A DNA stretch of 64,000 nt from Sporichthya brevicatena (GCF_039525035.1 NZ_BAAAHE010000007.1:186001-250000), one strand, 5' to 3'. Shown: positions 8,302-19,136, numbered from the stretch's first letter. Numbers and translations are program-made. Notes: a model not told the origin generated them from the sequence alone.

Positions 8302-8327
8302 TTGACACTAATTGGTCAGAGTGTCAA
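8302..8327. promoter_or_regulatory. 26-bp operator copy 3 (TTGACACT-N10-AGTGTCAA)
   Basis: Third copy of the palindrome, ending 9 bases before the ATG at 8337. The preceding 20 bases are nearly the same as those upstream of copy 2, so the promoter was duplicated together with the gene. Confidence 0.75.
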
Positions 8328-8336
8328 GTTCGCGGG

Positions 8337-9914
8337 ATGTCCGCCCTTTCCCGCCGCACCTTCCTCGCCGGCACCGCCGGTGTCGGCCTGGCTCTCGCCC
8401 AGGCCTCGTCCGCGTCCGCCGCGCGGATCCCCACCACTCGCGAGTCCCACCGCGTGATCGTCATCGGCTCCGGCTTCGGGGGCGGCATCGCCGCCCTCCG
8501 GTTGGCCCGGGCCGGCGTGCCCGTGACCGTTCTCGAACGGGGCATCCGCTGGCCGGCTGCGCCGAACGTCGACACGTTCCCGCACACCAGCCCCAACCCG
8601 GCGAGCCTGGACCACCGGCTCTCGTGGCTCGGGTCACCGACCTTCCTCCGCTTCCCGCTCCCGCAGCGCCGGTACACCGGTCTGCTCGAGCGGGTGCAGG
8701 GCGACCACATGGCGATCATGTGTGCCGCCGGCGTCGGCGGCGGGTCGCTGATCTACCACGGCATGAGCCTGCAGCCGACGGCCGAGACGTTTCACACGAC
8801 GTTCCCGGAGGCGCTCGACTACGACCGCCTCGACCGCGTGCACTTCCCGCGCGTGGCCCGGATGCTGAAGCTCGCCACGGCGCCGGACGAGCTGATCGAG
8901 ACCCGGAACTACTTCGCCGCCCGGGTGTTCGCGTCGCGGGCCCGTAAGCAGGGGTACGCCGTCTCCAAGGTCCCGATGCCGATCGACTGGAACTACCCCC
9001 TCGCCGAGCTGCGCGGCGAGATGAAGCCGGCCTACACCAACGGCGACTGCGCGATGGGGGTGAACAACGGCGGCAAGAACACCGTCGACGTCACCTACAT
9101 CAAGCAGGCCGAGCAGACCGGTCGCGTCCAGGTCCTGACGCTGCATCAGGTGACCGACGTCGCCCAGGCGCGGGACGGCCGGTGGGAGGTGCACGTCGAG
9201 CGCATCGACACCGAGGGCAACGTCCGCGAGCGCAAGGTCCTCACGACGAGGACGCTGATCATGTCCGCCGGCAGCGCGAACACCACCAAGCTGCTGCTGC
9301 GCGCCGCGAACACGGGAACGATCCGCGACCTGCCGGACAAGCTCGGCACCAACTGGGGCTCGAACGCGGACCGCATCTACGTCTGGACCGACACCGAGGA
9401 GCGCTTCGGTTCGCCGCAGGGCGGCCCGGTGATCTACGCGAGCAAGGACTGGGGCGACGCGGAGACGGCGAACACCGTCGTCCAGGCCGCCCTGCCGCCG
9501 CTTCCGGGCAACGAGCGCTCGACGATGATCTGCGGCTACGGCGTCAGCGCCGACCGCGGCCGGTTCGTGTGGGACTCCCGCCGCGAGGAGGCCGTGCTGC
9601 GCTTCCCGCGGACCGGCGACGCGCGCGTGGCCGACGCCATCCACGAACGCGTTCGGCGCATCACCGGTCCGCACGCGATGCTGCTGAACACGACGGAGCT
9701 CGACCCCGTCTCGTGGCACCCGCTCGGCGGCGCGGCGATGGGGGACGTCTGCGACCTCGAAGGCCGGGTCCTCGGTCAGCGTGGGCTCTACGTCCTCGAC
9801 GGCGCCCTGATCCCGGGCAGCACCGTGGGCTGCAACCCGTCGTGGACGATCGCCGCGATCGTCGAGCGGGCGATGGACCACATCGTCGCGAAGGACGTCG
9901 GCCGCCTGATCTAG
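8337..9914 (+). CDS. secreted GMC-type FAD oxidoreductase, class I cholesterol-oxidase-like (copy 2)
   Basis: The protein has 525 residues, exactly the length of copy 1, with the same Tat signal, FAD motif, 'WHPLGG' and 'CNPSWTI'. Most positions are identical to copy 1 by eye; differences cluster in the middle and C-terminal substrate part. The residue matching ChoA Glu361 is again Ala384. This is a duplication that includes the operator and promoter, with probable divergence of substrate. It is an exported flavoprotein acting on the cell surface or outside. The glgX gene follows after 31 bases but has its own leaderless promoter. Confidence 0.88.
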   Translation: MSALSRRTFLAGTAGVGLALAQASSASAARIPTTRESHRVIVIGSGFGGGIAALRLARAGVPVTVLERGIRWPAAPNVDTFPHTSPNPASLDHRLSWLGSPTFLRFPLPQRRYTGLLERVQGDHMAIMCAAGVGGGSLIYHGMSLQPTAETFHTTFPEALDYDRLDRVHFPRVARMLKLATAPDELIETRNYFAARVFASRARKQGYAVSKVPMPIDWNYPLAELRGEMKPAYTNGDCAMGVNNGGKNTVDVTYIKQAEQTGRVQVLTLHQVTDVAQARDGRWEVHVERIDTEGNVRERKVLTTRTLIMSAGSANTTKLLLRAANTGTIRDLPDKLGTNWGSNADRIYVWTDTEERFGSPQGGPVIYASKDWGDAETANTVVQAALPPLPGNERSTMICGYGVSADRGRFVWDSRREEAVLRFPRTGDARVADAIHERVRRITGPHAMLLNTTELDPVSWHPLGGAAMGDVCDLEGRVLGQRGLYVLDGALIPGSTVGCNPSWTIAAIVERAMDHIVAKDVGRLI

Positions 9915-9931
9915 GCGTCGCGGCGGCCCTT

Positions 9932-9937
9932 TACGGT
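9932..9937 (+). promoter_or_regulatory. leaderless -10 element (TACGGT) for glgX
   Basis: TACGGT ends 8 bases before the GTG at 9946. Confidence 0.45.
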
Positions 9938-9945
9938 GGAGCGCC

Positions 9946-12054
<2,109 letters not shown>

Positions 12055-12060
12055 CGAAAC

Positions 12061-12089
12061 TTGCGCCCATCGGCCTCATTGACTATAAG
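12061..12089 (+). promoter_or_regulatory. promoter candidate TTGCGC-N17-TATAAG
   Basis: A near-consensus -10 (TATAAG, 12084-12089) with a weak -35 17 bases upstream lies in the 92-base gap after glgX. It would give a leader of about 50 bases for the amylo-1,6-glucosidase-like gene. Confidence 0.45.
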
Positions 12090-12146
12090 AAACCTGTCGT
12101 CACGGCAGCAGGTAGTGGGTCGAGGCGGAAGGATGTTTCCCGGGCG

Positions 12147-14261
12147 ATGGTCGAAGGCTGGGCGTACGAGGGGGCGCCGCAGATCGGAGCTGCCTCCGGG
12201 ACCGTGACCCTGCTCGAAGGGGTGACGTTCTGCCTCGCCGGCACGGGCGGCGACATCGAGTCCGGCCGCGAGCACGGCCTGTTCTACCGGGACACGCGGT
12301 TCCTCTCGCGGTGGGTGCTCGAGGTCGACGGGGCACCCGTGAGCCCGCTGGGGCACCACACCCTGACGCCGTACTCGGTGTCGTTCGTCGGGCGTCGGCC
12401 CCCGGCGCCGCACCTGGCGGACAGCACCCTCGTCGTCACCCGGCGGCGGCACGTCGGCAACGGGATGGTCGAGGAGATCGGCGTCCGCAACCACGGCCGG
12501 GAGGCCGCGGCGGTCGACCTGCGCCTGGTGCTGGACAGCGACTTCGCCGGGCTCTTCGAGGTCAAGGAGGGCCGAGTCCAGCCGCGGCCGAACATCCGCT
12601 CGCAGGCCGGTGGGTCGGTCGTCTGGCTGCAGCACGAGGCGGGCGCGGACAGCCGTGGAGTCCGCGTCGAGGGCGACGGGGAGGCCCGGGCGTCCGGGCA
12701 GGAGTTGCGCTGGTCGCTCGTCGTCGGGCCGCACGAGACGCGGACCGTCACGGTGCGCGTCACCGTCTCGATCAACGGCGTCGACGTCGTGCCGCGGTTC
12801 GTCCCCGGCGCCGCGCTGGAGGAGTCGCAACCGGCGACGCGGCTCGCGGCCTGGCGCGACGCGGCTCCGGTCGTCACGAGCGCCGACGAGCGTCTCGAAC
12901 CGCTGCTCGTCCAGAGCCTGGCGAGCCTCGGAGCGCTGCGGATCTTCCACCCGACCGACCCGGAGCGGACGGTCGTCGCGGCCGGTGCACCGTGGTTCAT
13001 GACCCTGTTCGGTCGCGACTCGATCCTGACGAGCTGGATGATGCTGCCGGTCGACCCCGGGCTGGCGCTCGGCACCGCACTCACCCTCGCCGAGCTGCAG
13101 GGCGAGCGCGAGGACCCGCGCTCGGAGGAGCAGCCCGGGCGGATCCTGCACGAGGTCCGCTCCGGTCCCGAGGCCGAGTTCGCCCTCGGTCACGGCAACA
13201 TCTACTACGGCTCGGTCGACGCGACTCCGCTGTTCGTTCTGCTCGTCGACGAGCTCCACCGGTGGGGCGTCGACCCGGCGCGGCTCAGCGGTCTGACCCC
13301 GCACGTCTGGCGCGCACTGGACTGGCTCGAGAACTACGGCGACGCCGACGGTGACGGGTTCGTCGAGTACCGCCGGGCGACGACGCGCGGCCTGCGCCAC
13401 CAGGGCTGGAAGGACAGTTTCGACGCGATCAACTTCCGGTCCGGTGAGATGGCGGAGCCGCCGATCGCGCTCGCCGAGGTGCAGGGCTACGCCTACGCCG
13501 CCTACCTCGCCGGGGCCCGGCTCGCCGACCGCGTCGGCGACACCTGGCGCGCGCAGCGGTACCGCGCGAAGGCCGAGGAGCTGAAGGCCCGCTTCGCCGA
13601 GGTGTTCTGGCTTCCCGAGGTCGGTCACCTCGCGGCGGCGCTGGATGCGGCGAAACGCCCGGTCGACGCGCTGGTCTCCAACCTCGGCCACTGCCTGTGG
13701 ACGGGCATCGTCGCCGACGAGCACGCGGAGGAGACCGCGAAGGCGCTGGTGTCCCCGCCGCTGTTCAGTGGCTTCGGGGTCCGGACCCTCGCTGCGGGGA
13801 TGGGTGCCTTCAACCCCGTCAGCTACCACAACGGCTCGGTGTGGCCGCACGACTCGGCGATCGTTGCCGCCGGTCTGATGCGCTACGGCTTCGTCGACGC
13901 GGCGCACCGGGTGATCGACGGTCTGCTCGCCGCGTCCGACTGCTTCGCCGGGGCGCTGCCGGAGCTGTTCTGCGGCTTCGACCGGGCGGACTTCGACCCG
14001 CCCGTCGGTTACCCGACCTCGTGCTACCCGCAGGCGTGGGCGGCCGCCGCGCCGTTGCTCGTCCTGCGCACCCTGCTGCGGCTCGACCCGGACGTGCCGG
14101 CCGGCACCGTGCGCTGCGACCCGGCCGTGCCACCGCACCTCGCGCCGCTGCGCGTCGCCGGCTTCGTCGTCGCCGGGACCCCCGTGACGGTCGAGGTCGA
14201 CACCGACACCTGGACTCTCACCGGCCTCTCGCCGGAAATCCAACTCGTACAGACGAACTGA
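12147..14261 (+). CDS. amylo-alpha-1,6-glucosidase / glycogen debranching family protein
   Basis: The 704-residue protein has an N-terminal beta-sandwich of the GDE_N_bis type (about 15-210, with 'GREHGLFYRDTRFLSRW') and a C-terminal (alpha/alpha)6 barrel (about 260-690) with 'WFMTLFGRDSILTSW', 'GWKDSFDAI' and 'PVSYHNGSVWPHDSAI'. The Asp and His residues in these segments are where family catalytic acids lie. It probably trims alpha-glucan branches or processes a related polysaccharide. The start at ATG 12147 is the first in-frame ATG after glgX. An upstream start within the 92-base gap is possible. Confidence 0.85.
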   Translation: MVEGWAYEGAPQIGAASGTVTLLEGVTFCLAGTGGDIESGREHGLFYRDTRFLSRWVLEVDGAPVSPLGHHTLTPYSVSFVGRRPPAPHLADSTLVVTRRRHVGNGMVEEIGVRNHGREAAAVDLRLVLDSDFAGLFEVKEGRVQPRPNIRSQAGGSVVWLQHEAGADSRGVRVEGDGEARASGQELRWSLVVGPHETRTVTVRVTVSINGVDVVPRFVPGAALEESQPATRLAAWRDAAPVVTSADERLEPLLVQSLASLGALRIFHPTDPERTVVAAGAPWFMTLFGRDSILTSWMMLPVDPGLALGTALTLAELQGEREDPRSEEQPGRILHEVRSGPEAEFALGHGNIYYGSVDATPLFVLLVDELHRWGVDPARLSGLTPHVWRALDWLENYGDADGDGFVEYRRATTRGLRHQGWKDSFDAINFRSGEMAEPPIALAEVQGYAYAAYLAGARLADRVGDTWRAQRYRAKAEELKARFAEVFWLPEVGHLAAALDAAKRPVDALVSNLGHCLWTGIVADEHAEETAKALVSPPLFSGFGVRTLAAGMGAFNPVSYHNGSVWPHDSAIVAAGLMRYGFVDAAHRVIDGLLAASDCFAGALPELFCGFDRADFDPPVGYPTSCYPQAWAAAAPLLVLRTLLRLDPDVPAGTVRCDPAVPPHLAPLRVAGFVVAGTPVTVEVDTDTWTLTGLSPEIQLVQTN

Positions 14262-14309
14262 CCCACCATCAGGCATTGATCGGTGCCTGTACCCTCAGGA
14301 GGAAGGACC

Positions 14310-15428
14310 GTGCCCACGACGAGCACCTCCACCCGTGTGCTGCCGACACCATCACCGGACCGGCCCCTGCGCATCGCCATGGTCGCGCCGCCGTACTTCT
14401 CGATCCCGCCGAAAGGTTACGGCGGCATCGAGGCTGTCGTCGCCGACCTCGTCGACGAACTGGTGGCCGACGGACACCACGTGACGCTGATCGGCGCGGG
14501 CCCGCACGGCACCAAGGCGACCGAGTACGTCTCGACCTTCGACGAGCCCCCGAGCCGCAAGCTCGGCGAGCCGCTCCCCGAGGTCGTGCACGCGGCGCGG
14601 GTGGCGCAGATCGTCGAGCGGGGCAACTTCGACATCGTCCACGACCACACGCTCGCCGGGCCGCTGCTCGCCCGCGCAACGGTCGCGCCGACGGTCGTCA
14701 CCATGCACGGCCCGCTCGAGCCCGACCCGCTCGAGTACTACCGCGCGCTGGGCGGCACGGTGCACCTCATCGGCATCTCCGACGCGCAGCGTCGGCCCGC
14801 GCCGGACCTGCCCTGGCTCGGGACCGTGCACAACGGCATCCGCGTCGAGACCTTCCCCTTCCAGCCGAAGAAGGAGAACTTCGCCCTCTTCATGGGCCGC
14901 TTCCACCCGCAGAAGGCGCCGCACCTCGCGATCGACGCCGCCCGCGCCGCCGGGATGCCGATCACGCTCGCGGGCAAGTGCCAGGAGCCGGTGGAGAAGG
15001 CGTACTTCGAGGCCGAGATCGCGCCGCGGATCGGGCCGGACGTCTCGCTGTTCGGCGTCGCCGACGCCGTCGCGAAGCGTCAGCTGTACCGGCGGGCGGC
15101 GTGCCTGCTGTTCCCGATCTGCTGGGAGGAGCCGTTCGGTCTCGTCATGGTCGAGGCGATGGCGTGCGGCACCCCGGTGGTCGCCCTGCGCCGCGGGTCG
15201 GTGCCCGAGGTGGTGCGGGACGGCGTCACCGGCGTCGTCGTCGACAGCCCGGACGAACTCCCGGCCGCCATCGAGGCCGCGCGGGTGCTCAGCCCGCAGG
15301 CCTGCCGGGACCACGTCGCCACGTCGTTCTCCACCGAGCGCATGGCGCACGGGTACGTCGCCGCCTACCGCAAGCTCCTGGCCCCGATGCAGGAGCCGGC
15401 GGTCCCGGCCGTCCGGTCGGTCGCCTGA
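14310..15428 (+). CDS. glycosyltransferase family 4 protein
   Basis: The 372-residue protein has the two-Rossmann GT-B fold. 'PPYFSIPPKGYGGIEAVV' marks the N-terminal donor/acceptor loop, and 'EEPFGLVMVEAMACGTPVVAL' is the GT4 E-x7-E nucleotide-sugar motif in the C-terminal domain. It transfers a sugar from a nucleotide donor to an unknown acceptor. Its GTG start has AGGAGGAAGG directly upstream, the strongest Shine-Dalgarno of this module. It follows the debranching gene by 48 bases, suggesting linked alpha-glucan or trehalose-type metabolism. Confidence 0.9.
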   Translation: MPTTSTSTRVLPTPSPDRPLRIAMVAPPYFSIPPKGYGGIEAVVADLVDELVADGHHVTLIGAGPHGTKATEYVSTFDEPPSRKLGEPLPEVVHAARVAQIVERGNFDIVHDHTLAGPLLARATVAPTVVTMHGPLEPDPLEYYRALGGTVHLIGISDAQRRPAPDLPWLGTVHNGIRVETFPFQPKKENFALFMGRFHPQKAPHLAIDAARAAGMPITLAGKCQEPVEKAYFEAEIAPRIGPDVSLFGVADAVAKRQLYRRAACLLFPICWEEPFGLVMVEAMACGTPVVALRRGSVPEVVRDGVTGVVVDSPDELPAAIEAARVLSPQACRDHVATSFSTERMAHGYVAAYRKLLAPMQEPAVPAVRSVA

Positions 15429-15460
15429 GCAGCCATGAAATCCGCGGGCACGGCGGCCGC

Positions 15461-15466
15461 TACGGT
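15461..15466 (+). promoter_or_regulatory. leaderless -10 element (TACGGT) for the GNAT gene
   Basis: TACGGT ends 7 bases before the GTG at 15474. This favours that start over the in-frame ATG at 15435. Confidence 0.45.
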
Positions 15467-15473
15467 GGCCGCC

Positions 15474-16319
15474 GTGCTGCGTCCCGCGACCCCTGCCGAC
15501 ACCGACGCCGTCGTCGCCCTCGCCCACGCCGAGGAGGTCGCCTGGTTCGGGGTGGCCGAGAGCAGCCACGAGGAGATCGCGCACTACCTGCGCTTCAGCG
15601 GCGGGGTCGAGTCCGGGGTCGTCGTCGACGACGGGCGGGTACGCGCCTTCGCCCTCGTCACCTCGACCGCCGAGGGCGTCGTGATCCTCGACCCGGCCGA
15701 CCCCGCGCCCCCGCTCACCGCCGTCTACGCCTGGGTGCGGGAGAACGGGGCGCGGCACCTCGAGGTGCAGCCCCGCGACGCCGACCGCATCGCGTGGCTG
15801 GTCGCCGACGGCTGGACCCACACCCGCTCGGTCTTCGACCTGACGATGCCGACCGATGCGCCCCTGCTCGGAACCGAGCCCGTCTGGCCGGCCGGGGTCG
15901 CGCTGCGCCCCTACGACCGCGGGCCGGACGACGCCGCCGTGCACCACCTCATCTACGTCGAGGCCGACTACGCCTCGGTCCCCGGGCACCACGACCGCCC
16001 GCTGGAGATGTGGCAGCAGATGCACACTGCGGAGAACACCCGTGGCTGGGTCGTGCACCGCGACGGACGCCCCGTCGGCTGGATCGTCGGACGCGTCCAG
16101 GACGACGGGTACGGCTGGGTCCACCAGCTCGCCGTCGCGACCTCGGAGCGGGGGGCCGGCCTCGGTCGCGCACTGCTGCTGCACTCCTTCGCCGGGCTCG
16201 TCGCCGAGGGCGCCGAGCACCTCGGCCTCACCGTCCAGGCGTCCAACGACCGGGCGATCGGGCTCTACCGCTCCGTCGGCCTGACGGTGCAGAAGGAATG
16301 GCTCGTCCTCACCCGGTGA
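15474..16319 (+). CDS. tandem GNAT acetyltransferase, mycothiol-synthase-like
   Basis: The 281-residue protein has two GNAT-like halves. The N-terminal half (about 1-130) is degenerate. The C-terminal half (about 140-281) has the acetyl-CoA motif A 'LAVATSERGAGLGRALL' followed by 'NDRAIGLYRSVGL'. This tandem layout is that of mycothiol synthase MshD, though I see no MshD-specific residues and the name is tentative. It acetylates an amine in the cytoplasm. The ATG at 15435 is 6 bases after the glycosyltransferase stop and remains a possible start. Confidence 0.75.
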   Translation: MLRPATPADTDAVVALAHAEEVAWFGVAESSHEEIAHYLRFSGGVESGVVVDDGRVRAFALVTSTAEGVVILDPADPAPPLTAVYAWVRENGARHLEVQPRDADRIAWLVADGWTHTRSVFDLTMPTDAPLLGTEPVWPAGVALRPYDRGPDDAAVHHLIYVEADYASVPGHHDRPLEMWQQMHTAENTRGWVVHRDGRPVGWIVGRVQDDGYGWVHQLAVATSERGAGLGRALLLHSFAGLVAEGAEHLGLTVQASNDRAIGLYRSVGLTVQKEWLVLTR

Positions 16320-16383
16320 CCTTCGCCACCACTGCTAGAACTGAGGTAAGACCGGGGCGGCGACGCAGCACCAGGTAGGTGAG

Positions 16384-16809
16384 ATGAGCGGCGGACAGGG
16401 CACGGTGGCAGCGGCCACCTTCGTCTGGCTCGGCATGGTGCTCGCGATCTCGTTCCTCGAGGCGCCGCTGAAGTTCCGCGCCCCGGGCGTCGACCTGCGC
16501 CTCGGCCTCGGCATCGGGCGCATCGTCTTTCGCGCGCTGAACCTCGTCGAGCTCGTTCTCGCGGTCCTGATCGCCGGCGCGCTCGCCCTCGGCGACACCG
16601 CGGACGGCCTGCTGCCCGCCGCGTGCGTCCCGATCGGCGTGCTGATCGCCCAGCTCCTGCTCGTCCGGCCCGCGCTCACGAAGCGCTCGAACCGCGTGCT
16701 CGCCGGCGAGGATGCCGGCGGCTCCCGCGTGCACCTGGTCTACGTCGCGGCCGAGGTGGTCAAGGTCGTCGCGCTCGTCGTTCTCGGTGTCGCCGCGCTG
16801 CGCGGCTGA
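16384..16809 (+). CDS. small integral membrane protein of unknown function
   Basis: The 141-residue protein has four hydrophobic helices: about residues 8-28, 45-68, 75-93 and 115-138. The loop between helices 1 and 2 ('FLEAPLKFRAPGVDLRLGLGIGRIVF') is amphipathic and Pro/Arg-rich; I quote it as two blocks about positions 25-50. No catalytic motif is recognisable. AGGTGAG lies just before the ATG, and a TAGAAC -10-like hexamer at 16336 suggests a 35-base leader. No partner is evident. Confidence 0.7.
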   Translation: MSGGQGTVAAATFVWLGMVLAISFLEAPLKFRAPGVDLRLGLGIGRIVFRALNLVELVLAVLIAGALALGDTADGLLPAACVPIGVLIAQLLLVRPALTKRSNRVLAGEDAGGSRVHLVYVAAEVVKVVALVVLGVAALRG

Positions 16810-17089
16810 CCGTTCCCCGCCGCGCCACGCCGGGCTGACCTGCGCGTTCGCGCTCCCTGAGAAATTCTGCGGACAACCCTCTGGACATCGCGCGCCCGGT
16901 GGCGCATGCTGGCCGCACAATAAATCCGACATCGGGTAGCTTATGGGTCGTGAGGATGTCGCTCGGGGGCGGTTCCACATCCTCTGACCTGGGATTACGC
17001 GCAGGGTCGGCGATTCTCCGGACACCGGGGAAAAACCGATTCGGCGTAGACACCGCTCCGGAACGTCCCTCCCGCAGAACGGAGTTCCC
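16810..17089 (+). promoter_or_regulatory. 280-base intergenic region with a possible structured leader
   Basis: No gene is supported. It holds a hairpin with arms GAGGATGT (16952-16959) and ACATCCTC (16977-16984) around a G-rich 17-base loop, preceded by an AT-rich stretch near 16920 that could be a promoter. The segment 16985-17089 is G/C-rich and may fold further. I cannot match it to a named riboswitch. Confidence 0.35.
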
Positions 17090-17599
17090 ATGAAGGGCCT
17101 GATCGCCTTCGCCGGCGCGTCCGGCACCGCCGCGGTCCTCGCGGCTGCCGCCCTCATCCCGGCCGGCACGGCCTGGGCCTCGCCTGGCGGCGACCACGGC
17201 AACGCCTGCTCCGTCGCCGGCAGCCTCTCCAGCCCGCAGGGCGTCAAGTACCAGCCGACCGACGGCACGTACGACGTCAAGGGCGTCCTCGACTGCACGT
17301 CGGAGGAGTTCTCCCACGGCGTGCTCACCGGCAAGGGCAAGGGCCTGCTCGGCTGCTTCGGCGGCTTCAGCGAGGCCGTCTACAAGATCGAGTGGTCCAA
17401 CGGCAAGGTCAGCGAGATCGTCATGAAGTCCGGCGATTTCACGTACGGGACCGGGTCCTACGGCACCGTGACGAAGGGGGCCCTGACGGGCAGTCACGTT
17501 GGCATGGCGTGGGGGCGCTATGCCGCCGGCGCGGAGTACAAGTGCGCGAAGGACGCCGTTCACTCCGGGCAGTTCGCCGGAGGGATCGGGATCCACTAG
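17090..17599 (+). CDS. secreted protein of unknown function
   Basis: The 169-residue protein starts with a Sec signal peptide (hydrophobic core about 5-25, likely cleavage after 'GTAWA' at 26-30). The mature part is Gly-rich, with four Cys (in 'NACSV', 'LDCTS', 'LGCFG' and 'YKCAK') that could form two disulphides and a repetitive beta pattern. The whole resembles small actinobacterial secreted beta-barrel proteins, but I do not recognise a family. The preceding 280-base leader suggests regulated expression. A strong hairpin at 17761-17803 could end its transcript. Confidence 0.75.
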   Translation: MKGLIAFAGASGTAAVLAAAALIPAGTAWASPGGDHGNACSVAGSLSSPQGVKYQPTDGTYDVKGVLDCTSEEFSHGVLTGKGKGLLGCFGGFSEAVYKIEWSNGKVSEIVMKSGDFTYGTGSYGTVTKGALTGSHVGMAWGRYAAGAEYKCAKDAVHSGQFAGGIGIH

Positions 17600-17760
17600 T
17601 CCCACCCCCGGTCTGCGGGTCTCTTCGGGGGGAGAGACGGTGCACCGCAACGGCCGGGTCTGTCCGCGGGGCGGCGGTGAGGTCTTCGCTCCGACCTCAT
17701 CGCCCCCGCGGGCGCAGCAGAACACCAGATGTGTCCGGCGTCCTCCCTCGCCGGAAGCAC

Positions 17761-17803
17761 CGGAACCGCCGTGCCCCACCCGTGAAGGGGCACGGCGGTT
17801 CCG
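17761..17803 (+). terminator. 17-bp perfect hairpin terminator
   Basis: CGGAACCGCCGTGCCCC pairs perfectly with its complement at 17787-17803 around a 9-base loop; the tail is CATTTCGG. It lies 161 bases after the secreted-protein gene; that stretch holds no supported gene. It ends 15 bases before the promoter of the enoyl-CoA hydratase gene. Confidence 0.75.
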
Positions 17804-17818
17804 CATTTCGGGCGCGCA

Positions 17819-17824
17819 TACGAT
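17819..17824 (+). promoter_or_regulatory. leaderless -10 element (TACGAT) for the enoyl-CoA hydratase gene
   Basis: TACGAT ends 6 bases before the GTG at 17831, with no ribosome binding site between. Confidence 0.5.
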
Positions 17825-17830
17825 GCGCCG

Positions 17831-18631
17831 GTGACTGACGACGTGACTGCCCAGCCCGAACTGCTGGTGACCCGCGACGCCGGTGTGCTCACGCTCACGC
17901 TGAACCGCCCCGACGTCCTCAACGCGCTCTCCGTCGACCTCGGCAACGCCCTGGTTGCCGAACTGGTCGCCGCGGGCAAGGACCCCGAGGTCCGGGCCGT
18001 CGTGGTCACCGGCGCGGGCCGCGGGTTCTGCGCCGGGGCCGACTTCACCGGCCAGACGATCGCCGAGGGCCAGGCCCCCGACTACCGGACGCGCCTGCTC
18101 GAGACCTTCAACCCGATCATCGCCGCGCTCCGCGAGATGCCGAAGCCGGCGGTCGCCGCGGTCAACGGCGTTGCCGCCGGCATCGGGCTGAGCACGGTGC
18201 TCGCCTGCGACGTGATCCTGGCCGCCGAGTCCGCGAAGTTCGTCAGCGCGTTCTCCGGCGTCGCCCTGAGCCCGGACGGTGGCCTCGTCGCCCACTGCGC
18301 CGCGCGGATCGGCATCACCCGCACCGCGCAGCTGGTCTACCTGGGCGAGCGCCTGACCGCCGACCGCGCCCTGGACTGGGGTCTGATCAACGCCGTCCAC
18401 CCCGACGCGGAGCTGATGCCGACGGCGCTGGCCCTCGCGGCGCAGCTCGCGGCCGGCCCGACGGTCGCGCACGCCGGCGCCAAGGAGCAGTTCAACGCGG
18501 TGATCTCCGACCTCGCCGCCCAGCTCGACCATGAGGCCGACCTCCAGCAGCGCAACGCCGAGACGGCGGACCACGTCGAGGGCGTCAACGCGTTCATGGA
18601 GAAGCGCGCCCCGAACTTCCGCGGGCGCTGA
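17831..18631 (+). CDS. enoyl-CoA hydratase/isomerase family protein
   Basis: The 266-residue crotonase-fold protein has the oxyanion-hole segments 'GRGFCAGADFTG' (about 60-71) and 'AAVNGVAAGIGLSTVLACD' (about 114-132). The second conserved Glu of true hydratases is replaced in 'FSGVALSPDGGL', where an Asp is present. That pattern is seen in PaaG-like delta isomerases, so an isomerase role is as likely as hydration. It acts on acyl-CoA esters in the cytoplasm. A hypothetical gene follows after one base and is probably co-transcribed. Confidence 0.88.
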   Translation: MTDDVTAQPELLVTRDAGVLTLTLNRPDVLNALSVDLGNALVAELVAAGKDPEVRAVVVTGAGRGFCAGADFTGQTIAEGQAPDYRTRLLETFNPIIAALREMPKPAVAAVNGVAAGIGLSTVLACDVILAAESAKFVSAFSGVALSPDGGLVAHCAARIGITRTAQLVYLGERLTADRALDWGLINAVHPDAELMPTALALAAQLAAGPTVAHAGAKEQFNAVISDLAAQLDHEADLQQRNAETADHVEGVNAFMEKRAPNFRGR

Positions 18632-18632
18632 C

Positions 18633-19130
18633 ATGGCGTGGAAGATCTTCCGGCCCAAGCCGGCCGACCCGTCCGCGAGGCCGGACAAGCTGACGCTCGC
18701 GATCCGGATGCGCCGCATGGTCGCGGCGCAGCAGAAGATCGACGCCCGCCCCGGGTTCCAGCGCCTCCAACGCCGCTGGTGCGAGCCGCCCACCGCGGAC
18801 GAGCTCGACCAGCGGATCGCCGATCTCGCCGGTGGGGCGGAGCAGCGGTTCGACGGGGCGGACGCCCTCGCGGCCGCCCTGCGTGCGGCGAGCGAGTCCG
18901 CGCCCGCCGGGACCGCCACCGCGACCTTCCGCGACGAGCCCGAGGCCCGGTGGATCGAGGCCGGTTCCGCCGGGGTCCTGCTGAGCGCGGTCGCGACGGC
19001 GCTGCCGACGCTCGCGGCGGAGGTGGTCCTGGTCGCCGGGGACGGGGTGCTCGTGGTCGACCCCGCCGCCACCCGGGTCACGGTCCACGGGGACTGGCCA
19101 GCCGAGGTGCACGCCGCGCTCGCCCCCTGA
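18633..19130 (+). CDS. hypothetical protein
   Basis: The 165-residue protein has a basic N-terminal half rich in Arg/Gln helices ('RMRRMVAAQQKID') and a C-terminal half with short hydrophobic strands ('VVLVAGDGVLVVD'). There is no signal peptide or clear membrane segment. I do not recognise a family. The gene begins one base after the enoyl-CoA hydratase stop, so it is probably in the same operon. It converges on the MmcQ/YjbR gene. Confidence 0.6.
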   Translation: MAWKIFRPKPADPSARPDKLTLAIRMRRMVAAQQKIDARPGFQRLQRRWCEPPTADELDQRIADLAGGAEQRFDGADALAAALRAASESAPAGTATATFRDEPEARWIEAGSAGVLLSAVATALPTLAAEVVLVAGDGVLVVDPAATRVTVHGDWPAEVHAALAP

Positions 19131-19136
19131 ACCGGG

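Noticed and set aside
1711-9914. Classical KstR cholesterol regulon
   Set aside because: The operator is TTGACACT-N10-AGTGTCAA, not the KstR motif, and no hsa or kstD genes are here.
16952-17089. c-di-AMP (ydaO-type) riboswitch
   Set aside because: I could not find the conserved helices; only a single hairpin is clear.
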